From Prolixibacteraceae bacterium (GTDB taxonomy: Bacteria > Bacteroidota > Bacteroidia > Bacteroidales > Prolixibacteraceae): a stretch of 64,000 nt of DNA. Below, piece by piece: positions 18,488 to 27,154 of this stretch; the first letter of the stretch is position 1, and the number at the start of each line of letters is the position of its first letter. The notes beneath the pieces are model-generated. The model was not told the origin of the DNA and did no database searches. It saw only the letters and a list, made by a program, of their open reading frames with translations. The position numbers and the translations under genes were made by a program. The stretch lies in NCBI GenBank assembly GCA_025355875.1, contig JANXYV010000186.1, forward strand, positions 1 to 64,000. Direction: 5' to 3'.

Positions 18488-18889
18488 ATGTCAGTTTCCC
18501 GTTTTGGAGTTTCGCTGGAAGAAGAGTTGCTGACGGCCCTTGATCAGTATGTGACCGGGAACAATTTCTCGAACCGATCGCAAGCTATTCGGCACCTGAT
18601 CGAGAAAAACCTGGTGGAAGAAAAATGGAAATGCGATAACCTTGTTGCAGGTGCGGTGGTCATGGTTTACAGCAACCTGAAACCCGAAATCCGCACCCGT
18701 TCATCGGAACTTCAGCTTCAGTACCGTGATGTAATAATAGGCGTTCAGCAATATCTCCTGAACGAACAAAACAGCATGGAAATCATTGCTGTGAAAGGTG
18801 CTTCACGGCGTTTGACTGAATTGTCGGACAAGTTGATTGGCATCAAGGGAATCCAGCACGGAAAGCTGATCATGAGCAAGACTGAGTAA
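18488..18889 (+). CDS. NikR-family ribbon-helix-helix regulator lacking the canonical nickel ligands
   Basis: 133 residues with the NikR layout: N-terminal ribbon-helix-helix (SRFGVSLEEELL, NRSQAIRHLI) followed by an ACT-like domain ending VKGASRRLTELSDKLIGIKGIQHGKL. In E. coli NikR the high-affinity Ni site uses H76, H87, H89 and C95. Aligning on the conserved Asp80 and the EI..VKG strand, those positions read Leu, Gln, Leu and Ser here, so all four ligands are missing. It may sense another ligand or bind metal differently. It lies 57 bp ahead of larE and is the likely regulator of the nickel-cofactor genes. Confidence 0.85.
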   Translation: MSVSRFGVSLEEELLTALDQYVTGNNFSNRSQAIRHLIEKNLVEEKWKCDNLVAGAVVMVYSNLKPEIRTRSSELQLQYRDVIIGVQQYLLNEQNSMEIIAVKGASRRLTELSDKLIGIKGIQHGKLIMSKTE

Positions 18890-18946
18890 TTAAACTACTC
18901 GATTTATATACATGTTTTTACACACAATAACGAGTTGCAAATCAAT

Positions 18947-19768
18947 ATGAACGAAATCAATACAGTCCTTCAGGAAAAACTCGGAATCCTTGAAAAGTGG
19001 TTCGTCCAGCGAAAAGGCTCGATCGTTGCGTTTTCAGGTGGAATCGATTCGACATTGGTTCTCTTTCTGGCAAGGAAATTCCAGGGAAAGGATAGCGCTA
19101 TTGGTGTGATCTCTAATTCAGAAAGCCTGAAAAATAAAGATTTTATACTGGCACAATCGTTTTGCGCTGAATTTGACATCCAGCTTCGTGTCATAAAAAC
19201 CGAGGAACTGGCCGATGAGCGATACAACCAAAACCCGATCAATCGCTGTTTCTTTTGCAAAGATCATCTGTTTCACGATCTTCAGGAATTGAAGAAAGAA
19301 TATCCCGGTTTTGATGTGCTGAGCGGCACCAATTTCGACGATCTGGGCGACTACCGTCCAGGTATCGATGCGGCTCAAAAAAACGAGGTGCTTTCTCCAT
19401 TGGTGGAATGCAAAATTACCAAGGCACAGGTTCGTGAGATTGCTCAACATTTCAATCTGCCGAACTGGAACAAACCAGCCAGTCCCTGCCTGAGCTCCCG
19501 AATTCCTTATAATCAGAATGTTACTACTGAAAAACTCAAGCAAATTGAGGCCGCTGAGGAAATTCTGAACAGCTATGGATTTGAAGATGTTCGGGTTCGT
19601 CATTTTGGAACTTTTGCCAGAATTGAAGTTCAGGAGAAAGATCTGGATAAGCTTTTGGCAATCAAAGACCAAGTATATATTGAAATCAAAAAGCTAGGCT
19701 TTGCCCGGGTGGAGATTGATGAAGAAGGACTGGTTTCAGGTAAATTGAACCGTGCGATCAAACATTAA
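18947..19768 (+). CDS. larE: LarE, ATP-dependent sulfur transferase for nickel-pincer nucleotide synthesis
   Basis: A 273-residue PP-loop enzyme. The pyrophosphatase loop is AFSGGIDSTL. It adenylylates the pyridinium biscarboxylate precursor and inserts sulfur to make the dithiocarboxylate of the NPN cofactor. Three cysteines stand at characteristic places: CxxC in NRCFFCK and one in PASPCLSSRIPY. LarE proteins with this trio bind a [4Fe-4S] cluster, whereas the sacrificial type relies on the last one only (family knowledge, from memory). The ATG at 18947 is used; the longer frame starts with TTG. It is first of the lar biosynthesis genes. Confidence 0.9.
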   Translation: MNEINTVLQEKLGILEKWFVQRKGSIVAFSGGIDSTLVLFLARKFQGKDSAIGVISNSESLKNKDFILAQSFCAEFDIQLRVIKTEELADERYNQNPINRCFFCKDHLFHDLQELKKEYPGFDVLSGTNFDDLGDYRPGIDAAQKNEVLSPLVECKITKAQVREIAQHFNLPNWNKPASPCLSSRIPYNQNVTTEKLKQIEAAEEILNSYGFEDVRVRHFGTFARIEVQEKDLDKLLAIKDQVYIEIKKLGFARVEIDEEGLVSGKLNRAIKH

Positions 19769-19811
19769 AATTGGATAGCAATAATATGTCCGAAAGGTTG
19801 CCCCTTTCCCG

Positions 19812-19875
19812 TTCCCCCATACGGGGGAAAGCTTTGGTCAATGATTTGCAATTGTTTTTCCCTGAAAGGGGAAAA
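19812..19875. repeat. C/G-rich hairpin repeat between larE and larC
   Basis: Two hairpins: TTCCCCC-ATAC-GGGGGAA (19812-19829) and TTTTCCC/GGGAAAA (19856-19875). Similar C-run/G-run hairpins recur beside the efflux permease genes. They lie in a 268-bp non-coding gap inside the lar locus and may process or pause the transcript. Confidence 0.55.
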
Positions 19876-20036
19876 TATTAATAACCCGGGGCAAGTGAGG
19901 AACGAACGCCACCCCAGGTCAGAAAAACGTTAAGAAAACCGTCCGCAGATTGATGATGAACAAGGCTTTTCATTTTATTCGGACGGAATTGCGTTGGAAT
20001 TTATTAGGACACACAAGAAAAACTAACAAACTAAAT

Positions 20037-21209
20037 ATGAAGATATTGTATTACGATTGTTTTGCCGGGATCAGCGGCGACATGAACCTCGGAGCAATGA
20101 TTGATCTCGGTGTTGACCCGGACTATCTGAAAACAGAACTTGAGAAACTGAAAATTGAAGGATTCCATCTGGAGGTTCAGAAAGATATGCGTCGTGGAAT
20201 TTCGGGAACTAAGGCAACCGTTGTCATCGAAAATCCGGAGAACGAGAAACACCGCCATTTACGGCATGTGGAGGAATTGGTCAACCAAAGCAGTCTTTCT
20301 CCGGAAGTCAAAACCCTATCGCTTAAAATATTCGACCTGATTGCTGTGGCAGAAGGCAAAGTTCATAACATCAGCAAAGAACGCGTTCATTTTCATGAAG
20401 TCGGCGCACTTGATTCGATTGCCGACATTGTTGGTGCGGCCATTTGCCTCGAAGCTCTGAAGGTGGACAGAGTGATGTCGTCGCCCATCCAGCTTGGCGG
20501 CGGAATGGTGAAATGTGCCCATGGAATCATGCCCGTTCCGGCACCAGCTACCGCGTTGATCGTCGAAAATGTGCCGGTCAGAACCGGATTGGTGCAACAT
20601 GAAGCCACCACGCCAACCGGCGCGGCCATCCTCGTTGCCACAGTGGATGAATTCACCGGACAAACCAATTTCAAAATCCAAAAAACGGCCTATGGAATTG
20701 GTCATCGCGATGTTTCAGAAGTCGCCAATGTGCTGAGGGTTTACCTTGCTGAAGACAATGCTGTGGCCGACAATACCAACCGAGAAGAAGCCATGATGGT
20801 GGAATGCAACATCGATGACATGAATCCGGAATGGTACGATCATCTTTTCAAGAAACTCTTTGAAGCCGGGGCCAGCGACGTGTTTTTGATTCCGATTATT
20901 ATGAAAAAATCGCGGCCCGCCAATACTTTGTCAGTTCTTTGCAGCAGCAAGGTTCTTCCGGAAATTAAATCGATCATTTTCAACAACAGCACCACCATTG
21001 GACTTCGGGAATATGCCGTAACCAAAACAGTTTTGGAACGTCGGGAGGAAGAAGTAGTGACTGAACTGGGAATAGTAAAAGTGAAAACCAGCTATTTTAA
21101 GTGCAAGGAGATTCGGTTCAAACCGGAGTCAGATGAAATTATCCGGCTGGCAAACGAGCATGGACTGAGCATGAATGAAGTAGAAAAAATCATCGCTAAA
21201 AATCGCTGA
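20037..21209 (+). CDS. larC: LarC, nickel insertase for the nickel-pincer nucleotide cofactor
   Basis: A 390-residue CTP-dependent nickel insertase (formerly DUF111). It begins MKILYYDCFAGISGDM, the family's N-terminal signature, and has the His-rich ERVHFHEVGALDS motif and GGGMVKCAHGIMPVPAPAT. The C-terminal half contains EATTPTGAAI and the MMVECNIDDMNPEWYD domain start. In Lactiplantibacillus the gene is split and needs a programmed frameshift; here one uninterrupted frame encodes both parts. The ATG at 20037 is chosen because it starts the conserved motif. The stop is 1 bp before larB. Confidence 0.93.
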   Translation: MKILYYDCFAGISGDMNLGAMIDLGVDPDYLKTELEKLKIEGFHLEVQKDMRRGISGTKATVVIENPENEKHRHLRHVEELVNQSSLSPEVKTLSLKIFDLIAVAEGKVHNISKERVHFHEVGALDSIADIVGAAICLEALKVDRVMSSPIQLGGGMVKCAHGIMPVPAPATALIVENVPVRTGLVQHEATTPTGAAILVATVDEFTGQTNFKIQKTAYGIGHRDVSEVANVLRVYLAEDNAVADNTNREEAMMVECNIDDMNPEWYDHLFKKLFEAGASDVFLIPIIMKKSRPANTLSVLCSSKVLPEIKSIIFNNSTTIGLREYAVTKTVLERREEEVVTELGIVKVKTSYFKCKEIRFKPESDEIIRLANEHGLSMNEVEKIIAKNR

Positions 21210-21210
21210 C

Positions 21211-21948
21211 ATGGATATTCGAGACATCCTGGAAAAATACAAAAACGGTGAGATGGAAATGGCCGATGCCTTGTCGCATTTCACCAAACGGGGCATCGAA
21301 GACATGGGTTTTGTCAATATTGATACCGATCGCCTTCACCGGACCGGGCTTCCGGAAGTCATTTATTCCGCCGGAAAAACCACTGAGCAGGTCCGATTAA
21401 TTGCCGAACGAATGTATCAGAAAGGAATCGATATCCTCGCCACACGCGCCAGTGAAGAAATTTACGAGGCCGTAAAAACGGTTGTCCCTGAGGCGGTTTA
21501 CAATCCACTGGCCAAAACGATCGTTTACAAACATAAACAAACTGAAGAAGGGAAAGGTTACATCGCGGTGGTTTCAGCAGGAACATCCGATCTTCCGGTT
21601 GCCGAAGAAGCAGTAGAAACAGCCCGATTTCTGAACAACCGGGTGGAAGCTATTTATGATGTTGGTGTTGCCGGAATCCACAGGCTTTTCAATAAATGGG
21701 AATTGATCCGGAATGCCAGGGTCATTATTGTGGTGGCTGGAATGGAAGGCGCTTTGGCCAGTGTGGTGGGCGGATTGGTCGATAAACCGGTGATCGGTGT
21801 ACCGACCAGCATCGGATATGGAGCCAACTTTCAGGGTTTGTCGGCATTATTATCCATGCTGAACAGTTGTGCAGCAGGTGTTTCAGTCGTAAATATCGAC
21901 AATGGTTTTGGTGCCGCCTGCCAGGCTTCACTGATAAACAAATTGTGA
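21211..21948 (+). CDS. larB: LarB, pyridinium-3,5-biscarboxylate mononucleotide synthase
   Basis: 245 residues with an N-terminal helical part (MDIRDILEKYKNGEM) and a C-terminal PurE/AIR-carboxylase-like domain (AVVSAGTSDLPVAEEA, YDVGVAGIHR, VAGMEGALASVVGGL, VPTSIGYG). It carboxylates and hydrolyses nicotinate adenine dinucleotide in the first step of NPN synthesis. The gene follows larC with a 1-bp gap and is certainly co-transcribed. No larA-type racemase follows, so the cofactor's user must lie elsewhere. Confidence 0.93.
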   Translation: MDIRDILEKYKNGEMEMADALSHFTKRGIEDMGFVNIDTDRLHRTGLPEVIYSAGKTTEQVRLIAERMYQKGIDILATRASEEIYEAVKTVVPEAVYNPLAKTIVYKHKQTEEGKGYIAVVSAGTSDLPVAEEAVETARFLNNRVEAIYDVGVAGIHRLFNKWELIRNARVIIVVAGMEGALASVVGGLVDKPVIGVPTSIGYGANFQGLSALLSMLNSCAAGVSVVNIDNGFGAACQASLINKL

Positions 21949-22372
21949 TTTCTTACCTAAAATAGGTTTAAAAATATTCCATCCTGTCAGGACCGGAACA
22001 GAACGCATTTAGAAAATTAGTTTCCATCAAATGAACTTCCCGAATCAGCAACCTAAACATTAATGGTATTTAGGAGTTTAGCTGTCAATCATACTGTATT
22101 GCGGAAATTCAATTTCCAAAGAATTACTAAATTTTGTTAACTTCTGTAACGATTTGCCCCAACGGTCGTCATATTCTGATATAAACAAGATTCAGCAACA
22201 GCAACAGAACAATAGCCACTAGATCATTGTGGGAACAAAATACCGTTTGAAAGGAATAAAACTGATGTTTTAACCGTTTTACAGGATAAAATCAGCCATT
22301 CATCGAAAAAAGTATCCCAGACAAGTATTTGAATAACGATTTTTGAATTGAAAACAAGCAGAAAACAAGGCC
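21949..22372. other. 424-bp intergenic region before the efflux operon
   Basis: AT-rich. A weak hairpin (ACCTA/TAGGT, 21957-21969) follows larB. No ORF or RNA recognised. The promoter of the efflux operon must lie here, but I see no perfect TAnnTTTG with an upstream TTTG at the right distance. Confidence 0.4.
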
Positions 22373-23116
22373 ATGATTAGATTAAACAACATTCACAAGT
22401 CCTATGAGATGGGAAACAACAGTCTTCATGTTCTGAAGGGCATCGACCTGCACATTGAACAGGGAGACTTTGTTTCCATCATGGGTTCTTCCGGTTCCGG
22501 AAAATCAACTCTTTTGAATATCCTGGGAATGCTCGACAATTATGACAAAGGAACTTACCATTTGGCAGGGAACCTCATTTCTAACATGAGCGAGAAAAAG
22601 GCAGCCCAATTGCGTAACGATATGGTTGGTTTTATATTTCAGTCGTTCAACCTGATCTCATTTAAAAATGCTATGGAAAATGTGGCCCTTCCACTTTACT
22701 ACAAGGGAGTTCCAAGGAAAAAGCGAAACCTCATTGCCATGGAATACCTCGAAAAATTAGGTTTGAAGGAATGGGCGAACCACATGCCAAACGAAATGTC
22801 AGGCGGACAAAAGCAACGGGTCGCAATTGCACGTGCCTTGATTTCAAAACCAAAAATTATTTTGGCCGACGAACCTACCGGGGCACTCGATTCTGCAACC
22901 TCGTACGAAGTGATGGATATAATGAAAGACGTGAATGAATCAGGGATCTCGGTAATCATTGTTACCCACGAACATGACATTGCTGCAATGACCAACCAGA
23001 TTATCAGACTCAAGGACGGACTGATCCATGAAATCATCCGTAATGGCGAACTAAAACAGTTCAAGAAAGAATTCATCCACGGACTGGAAGCTGCTAAAAT
23101 CCCAAGTTATGTTTGA
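22373..23116 (+). CDS. ABC transporter ATP-binding protein (MacB/LolD-type)
   Basis: A 247-residue ABC ATPase with Walker A GSSGSGKST, Q-loop FQSFNLI, signature MSGGQKQR, Walker B IILADEPTGALD and H-loop VTHEHD. The phrase GALDSATS is typical of the MacB/LolD/FtsE subclass that powers mechanotransmission exporters. It overlaps the first permease gene by 8 bp. It is the only ATPase in the operon and would serve both permeases. Confidence 0.92.
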   Translation: MIRLNNIHKSYEMGNNSLHVLKGIDLHIEQGDFVSIMGSSGSGKSTLLNILGMLDNYDKGTYHLAGNLISNMSEKKAAQLRNDMVGFIFQSFNLISFKNAMENVALPLYYKGVPRKKRNLIAMEYLEKLGLKEWANHMPNEMSGGQKQRVAIARALISKPKIILADEPTGALDSATSYEVMDIMKDVNESGISVIIVTHEHDIAAMTNQIIRLKDGLIHEIIRNGELKQFKKEFIHGLEAAKIPSYV

Positions 23117-24386
23117 TGTTGATAAATGGCAGGAAATTCTTGCCACGATCAAAAAAAATAAGATGCGGACTTTTCTTACCGGGTTCTCTGTAGCCTGGGG
23201 GATCTTCATGCTGATGATTTTACTGGGCTCCGGAAATGGCTTGAGCAACGGGGTTGCGAGCAATTTCATGAACGACGCAATCAATGGCATGTGGATATGG
23301 ACGGGTGAAACCACGATCCCCTATCAGGGCATGAAATCCGGAAGACAAATCCAGTTCCATAACGAGGATCAGGATTTGGTCAGGAAAGTATCCGGAGTCG
23401 GGGTATCATCCGGCAGATATTTTATGGGAAATACCCGGTATTCGTACAAAAAGGAATCCGGCGAATATACAACCATAACCTGCCAGCCTGAGTTAATTGA
23501 TGTTGAAAATTTAATTATTCACGAAGGCCGGTTTATCAATCAGATTGATCTGCTTCAGAACCGGAAAGTGGTGGTGTTGGGAACCGATATCAAAACCGCA
23601 CTTTTTAAAGACTCCGCAGCGATCGGAGAGTATGTGAATATCAATAAGGTTCCTTTTAAAGTGGTAGGAATATGTTCAGAACCAGGATCAACCAGGAACA
23701 GGAATGCCTACATGCCTCTTTCCACCTCGCAGATGATTTTTAACGGATCGAACCGCTTACACAACCTGGCATTGACCATCAACGCCCAAACTCTTGAAGA
23801 AAGCAAGGCCATCGAAGAGCAGATCAGAAATGTACTTGGCCGGAAACACAAATTTGATCCCAAAGATGAGGGTGCAATTGGCCTGTTCAACAAACTTGAA
23901 GCATACATTCAAACCATGAAGATCTTTCAGGCCATCAAAATATTTATCTGGATTATTGGGATCGGGACCTTGATTGCCGGAATCGTTGGGGTGAGCAACA
24001 TCATGCTGATTGTGGTAAAAGAACGCACCAAAGAAATTGGAATCCGTAAAGCAATTGGTGCCAGCCCGTCATCGGTCATTGGGTTAATCTTGCTTGAATC
24101 GATCATGATTACTACCATTGCCGGTTACATCGGCTTGGTATTGGGTACCGGATTGATGGAATTGATCAACTATTTTATGGTACAGTCTGCAGCTGCGGCT
24201 GCGGCAGCGGGTGCAGCTGTCAGTGATCAGGGCGGCAATAATGCCATGTTTTTAAATCCAACCGTTGACATCAATATTGCATTCTATTCAACATTGTTGC
24301 TCATCGTGGCCGGTGCAATTGCCGGATATATTCCAGCAAAGCGGGCTGCCAGTATCAAACCAATAGTTGCACTAAGAGACGAATAG
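23109..24386 (+). CDS. MacB-type ABC permease (first)
   Basis: 425 residues: a transmembrane helix near residues 20-40, a periplasmic MacB_PCD domain (about 45-255) and a C-terminal FtsX domain with three helices. Hallmarks are VGVSNIMLIVVKERTKEIGIRKAIGA and the terminal GYIPAKRAASIKPIVALRDE. An Ala-rich insertion (about residues 358-372) precedes the last helix. The start overlaps the ATPase gene by 8 bp. It resembles the second permease in layout but differs clearly in sequence. Confidence 0.92.
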   Translation: MFDVDKWQEILATIKKNKMRTFLTGFSVAWGIFMLMILLGSGNGLSNGVASNFMNDAINGMWIWTGETTIPYQGMKSGRQIQFHNEDQDLVRKVSGVGVSSGRYFMGNTRYSYKKESGEYTTITCQPELIDVENLIIHEGRFINQIDLLQNRKVVVLGTDIKTALFKDSAAIGEYVNINKVPFKVVGICSEPGSTRNRNAYMPLSTSQMIFNGSNRLHNLALTINAQTLEESKAIEEQIRNVLGRKHKFDPKDEGAIGLFNKLEAYIQTMKIFQAIKIFIWIIGIGTLIAGIVGVSNIMLIVVKERTKEIGIRKAIGASPSSVIGLILLESIMITTIAGYIGLVLGTGLMELINYFMVQSAAAAAAAGAAVSDQGGNNAMFLNPTVDINIAFYSTLLLIVAGAIAGYIPAKRAASIKPIVALRDE

Positions 24387-24400
24387 TAACCCCTCACAAA

Positions 24401-24419
24401 CCCTCCCCATAGTGGAGGG
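24401..24419. repeat. C/G-rich hairpin after the first permease gene
   Basis: CCCTCC (24401-24406) pairs with GGAGGG (24414-24419), 15 bp after the stop codon. Same type as the hairpins at 19.8 and 25.8 kb. Confidence 0.5.
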
Positions 24420-24520
24420 CTGATAGAAATGAAGGCATTAATGATGAATTTGAAAATAAACCAAAATGAATAATCAATTCTTATTATCCAAAACTGTTAC
24501 CTACGTACCAGGTTTTATCA

Positions 24521-24535
24521 CCTCTCAATTGGAGG
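24521..24535. repeat. C/G-rich hairpin before the second permease gene
   Basis: CCTC-TCAATTG-GAGG followed by a G-run up to the gene start at 24554. The purine-rich GGGGGGAGG immediately upstream could act as a ribosome-binding region. Confidence 0.45.
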
Positions 24536-24553
24536 GGCAGGGGGGAGGCTCTT

Positions 24554-25816
24554 ATGTTTGATATCGACCTTTGGAGTGAAATAGTCAGCGCCCTGAAGAA
24601 GAACCGGATGAGAAGCTTCATGACCGCATTCGGAGTGTTTTGGGGAATTTTTATGCTCATCATTATGTCAGGTGCCGGGAAAGCGCTGGAAAACGGAATC
24701 CTGGACGGAGTCAGGGCTTTCGCAACCAATTCCGCTTTTTTCTGGACCGAACGAACCAGTGTTCCTTATGCAGGTTTTCAACGCGGACGCCGCTGGAATT
24801 ACGAAAATACCGACATTCAGTACCTTCGTGAAAATGTAAAAGAGATCGAATATCTATCGCCACGACTGTTCGGTTGGCAGCAAGGCGGAAACAATACCAT
24901 CCGGGGTGAACGCAACGGAGCGTTTAATGTGTACGGCGATTATCCCGACTATTTCAAAATTGACCGATGGACTCCAATCAAAGGAAGATTGATCAATGAA
25001 ATAGACATCCTTCAGGAGCGAAAAGTTTGTAACATTGGTGAACGCGTGGTGGAACTCATGTTTGCCAAAGATGAGAATCCAATCGGACAGTATCTGAAGG
25101 TGAGCGGGGTTTATTTTCAGGTTGTTGGTGTAATTCATCCTGAAACGCGCATCAATATAGGAGGAGGAAAGAAGGAAGAAACCATTATCATTCCTTTTTC
25201 GACCATGCAAACGGCTTACAACTACGGAAATGTAGTCCATTTCTTCTCAGTTACATCGCAGCAAGGACACAAGGTCAGCGATCTGGAAGAAAAGTTGAAA
25301 AAGATATTAAAAGAACGTCATAAAATTGCTCCGGAAGACCTGCAAGCCATCGGATCGTTCAATATCGAAAAGGAGTTTGTCAAGTTCTCCGCCTTGTTTT
25401 TAGGGATTCAGGTGCTCACCTGGATCGTTGGAATCGGCACTTTGCTGGCCGGCGTGATCGGGGTAAGCAACATCATGCTGGTGATCATCAAAGAAAGGAC
25501 GCAGGAAATCGGCATACAGCGGGCCATTGGGGCAACTCCGGCCGTTATTGTCAAGCATATTGTTGCGGAGAGTGTTTTCCTGACCGTAATGGCTGGTTAT
25601 GTGGGTTTGTCGCTCGGGGTTGGAGTACTTGAAATACTTAACCGCATTTTGCAGGCAGGAGGAGATTCATTGTTCTTCCGCAATCCGGAAGTGAACCTGT
25701 CCATGGCACTTTCGGCACTGGGAGTGCTCGTAATATCGGGCATCATAGCCGGATTGATTCCCGCCAGAAGAGCCATCAGTATCAAACCTATTGATGCGAT
25801 CCGGGATGAAAATTAA
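24554..25816 (+). CDS. MacB-type ABC permease (second)
   Basis: 420 residues with the same architecture as its neighbour: N-terminal helix (about 20-40), periplasmic MacB_PCD domain and FtsX domain (VGIGTLLAGVIGVSNIMLV, ERTQEIGIQRAIGATP, LIPARRAISIKPIDAIRDE). The two permeases are probably a heterodimer driven by the single ATPase. The 167-bp gap between them carries C/G-rich hairpins. Confidence 0.92.
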   Translation: MFDIDLWSEIVSALKKNRMRSFMTAFGVFWGIFMLIIMSGAGKALENGILDGVRAFATNSAFFWTERTSVPYAGFQRGRRWNYENTDIQYLRENVKEIEYLSPRLFGWQQGGNNTIRGERNGAFNVYGDYPDYFKIDRWTPIKGRLINEIDILQERKVCNIGERVVELMFAKDENPIGQYLKVSGVYFQVVGVIHPETRINIGGGKKEETIIIPFSTMQTAYNYGNVVHFFSVTSQQGHKVSDLEEKLKKILKERHKIAPEDLQAIGSFNIEKEFVKFSALFLGIQVLTWIVGIGTLLAGVIGVSNIMLVIIKERTQEIGIQRAIGATPAVIVKHIVAESVFLTVMAGYVGLSLGVGVLEILNRILQAGGDSLFFRNPEVNLSMALSALGVLVISGIIAGLIPARRAISIKPIDAIRDEN

Positions 25817-25830
25817 TGGAAGCCCCCTTC

Positions 25831-25873
25831 CCTGCCTTGCCGGCAGGCGGGCCGTTCCCCGAATTGTGGGGAA
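25831..25873. repeat. C/G-rich double hairpin between permease and adaptor genes
   Basis: CCTGCC-TTGCC-GGCAGG (25831-25847) and TTCCCC-GAATTGT-GGGGAA (25855-25873). Third member of the hairpin family seen in this region. Confidence 0.55.
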
Positions 25874-25928
25874 GCTTTTAGGCTGAGATTTAGAAATCAG
25901 AAACAGAAACATATCAAAAACCAGAATC

Positions 25929-27053
25929 ATGAAGAAAATTTTTAGAATCGTTGGAATTGTAATCCTTGTTGGGATTTTCGGAGGAACCATCTACTTCCTC
26001 TATACCAAATCAAAAAAAGTACCTGATGTTTACGAAACGAAGAACCCGTTTGTATCGAATGTCATTCGTAAAACGGTTGCAACTGGCTCGGTGGTTCCCC
26101 GAAAGGAAATCGAAATTGTTCCCCAGGTTTCAGGAATTATTGACGAATTGTATATTGTTGCCGGCGACTTTGTAAAGAAAGACCAGGTGATTGCCAAAAT
26201 CAAGATCATTCCTGATATGGTGAATCTGAACAATGCAGAGAATCGTTTGAACCGGGCTAAACTTAGCTCCGACGATGCCAAAATTGATTTCGATCGTCAG
26301 CAAAAGCTCTTTGATCAGAAGGTAATTTCGTATGAAGAATACAAACGTGCGAAAGTAACCTATGATGCTTCAAAAGAAGAATTATCGGCTGCAGAAAATA
26401 ATATGGATTTAATTAAAAACGGTGTAACAAAAAAGGCACAGACCGCTACTAATACCCTGGTTCGTTCAACTGTAAACGGAATGGTTCTGGACGTGCCAAT
26501 CAAGGAAGGCAATTCGGTCATTCAGTCGAACACTTTCAACAACGGAACAGCGATTTGCACCGTTGCCGACATGAAAGATATGATTTTCAAGGGCAAGGTT
26601 GACGAAACTGAAGTTGGCAAGATTAAGGAAGGTATGAACATCGAACTCGAAATCGGGGCGATTGAAAAAGATAAATTTGGGGCCATTCTTGAATACATTG
26701 CCCCAAAAGGAAAAGAAGAAAACGGAGCCATCCAGTTTGAAATCAAAGCCAATGTGGTGCTGAAGGAAAATCAGTTCATCCGCGCCGGATACAGCGCCAA
26801 TGCCAATATTGTTCTCGAAAAGAAAGACAGCGTTTTGGTTATTCCGGAAGGTTTGCTGAAGTTTGAAAAAGATTCATCGTTTGTGGAAGTGGAAACGGTT
26901 ACTCCGCAGGTTTTTGAAAAGAGGATGGTGAAGACCGGAATTTCGGACGGAATCAACATTGAGGTGACCAAGGGATTGGCCAAAACAGATAAAGTGAAAG
27001 GCGAAAAAATCGATCCGAAGAAACCAAAGGTTGAAGAAAAGAAAAAAGCGTAA
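25929..27053 (+). CDS. Periplasmic adaptor (membrane fusion) protein, MacA/HlyD type
   Basis: 374 residues. One N-terminal membrane helix (about 5-25) is followed by a split lipoyl domain (VATGSVVPRKEIEIVPQVSGIIDEL and later LVRSTVNGMVLDVP), an alpha-hairpin (DRQQKLFDQKVISYEEYKRAK to about residue 175), a beta-barrel and a membrane-proximal domain. The C-terminus is Lys/Glu-rich. It links the inner-membrane permeases to the TolC-like protein encoded next. Confidence 0.92.
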   Translation: MKKIFRIVGIVILVGIFGGTIYFLYTKSKKVPDVYETKNPFVSNVIRKTVATGSVVPRKEIEIVPQVSGIIDELYIVAGDFVKKDQVIAKIKIIPDMVNLNNAENRLNRAKLSSDDAKIDFDRQQKLFDQKVISYEEYKRAKVTYDASKEELSAAENNMDLIKNGVTKKAQTATNTLVRSTVNGMVLDVPIKEGNSVIQSNTFNNGTAICTVADMKDMIFKGKVDETEVGKIKEGMNIELEIGAIEKDKFGAILEYIAPKGKEENGAIQFEIKANVVLKENQFIRAGYSANANIVLEKKDSVLVIPEGLLKFEKDSSFVEVETVTPQVFEKRMVKTGISDGINIEVTKGLAKTDKVKGEKIDPKKPKVEEKKKA

Positions 27054-27154
27054 CCAGTTATGAATTATAAGTTTCTGGAAATCTTGATACTTACATCTTG
27101 ATACTTGATACTTTTTCAATAAAATAAATTCTTAAAAATATACGAATGATACGA

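Noticed and set aside
20037-21209. Programmed frameshift in larC
   Set aside because: Unlike the split larC1/larC2 gene of lactobacilli, the whole protein is in one open frame.
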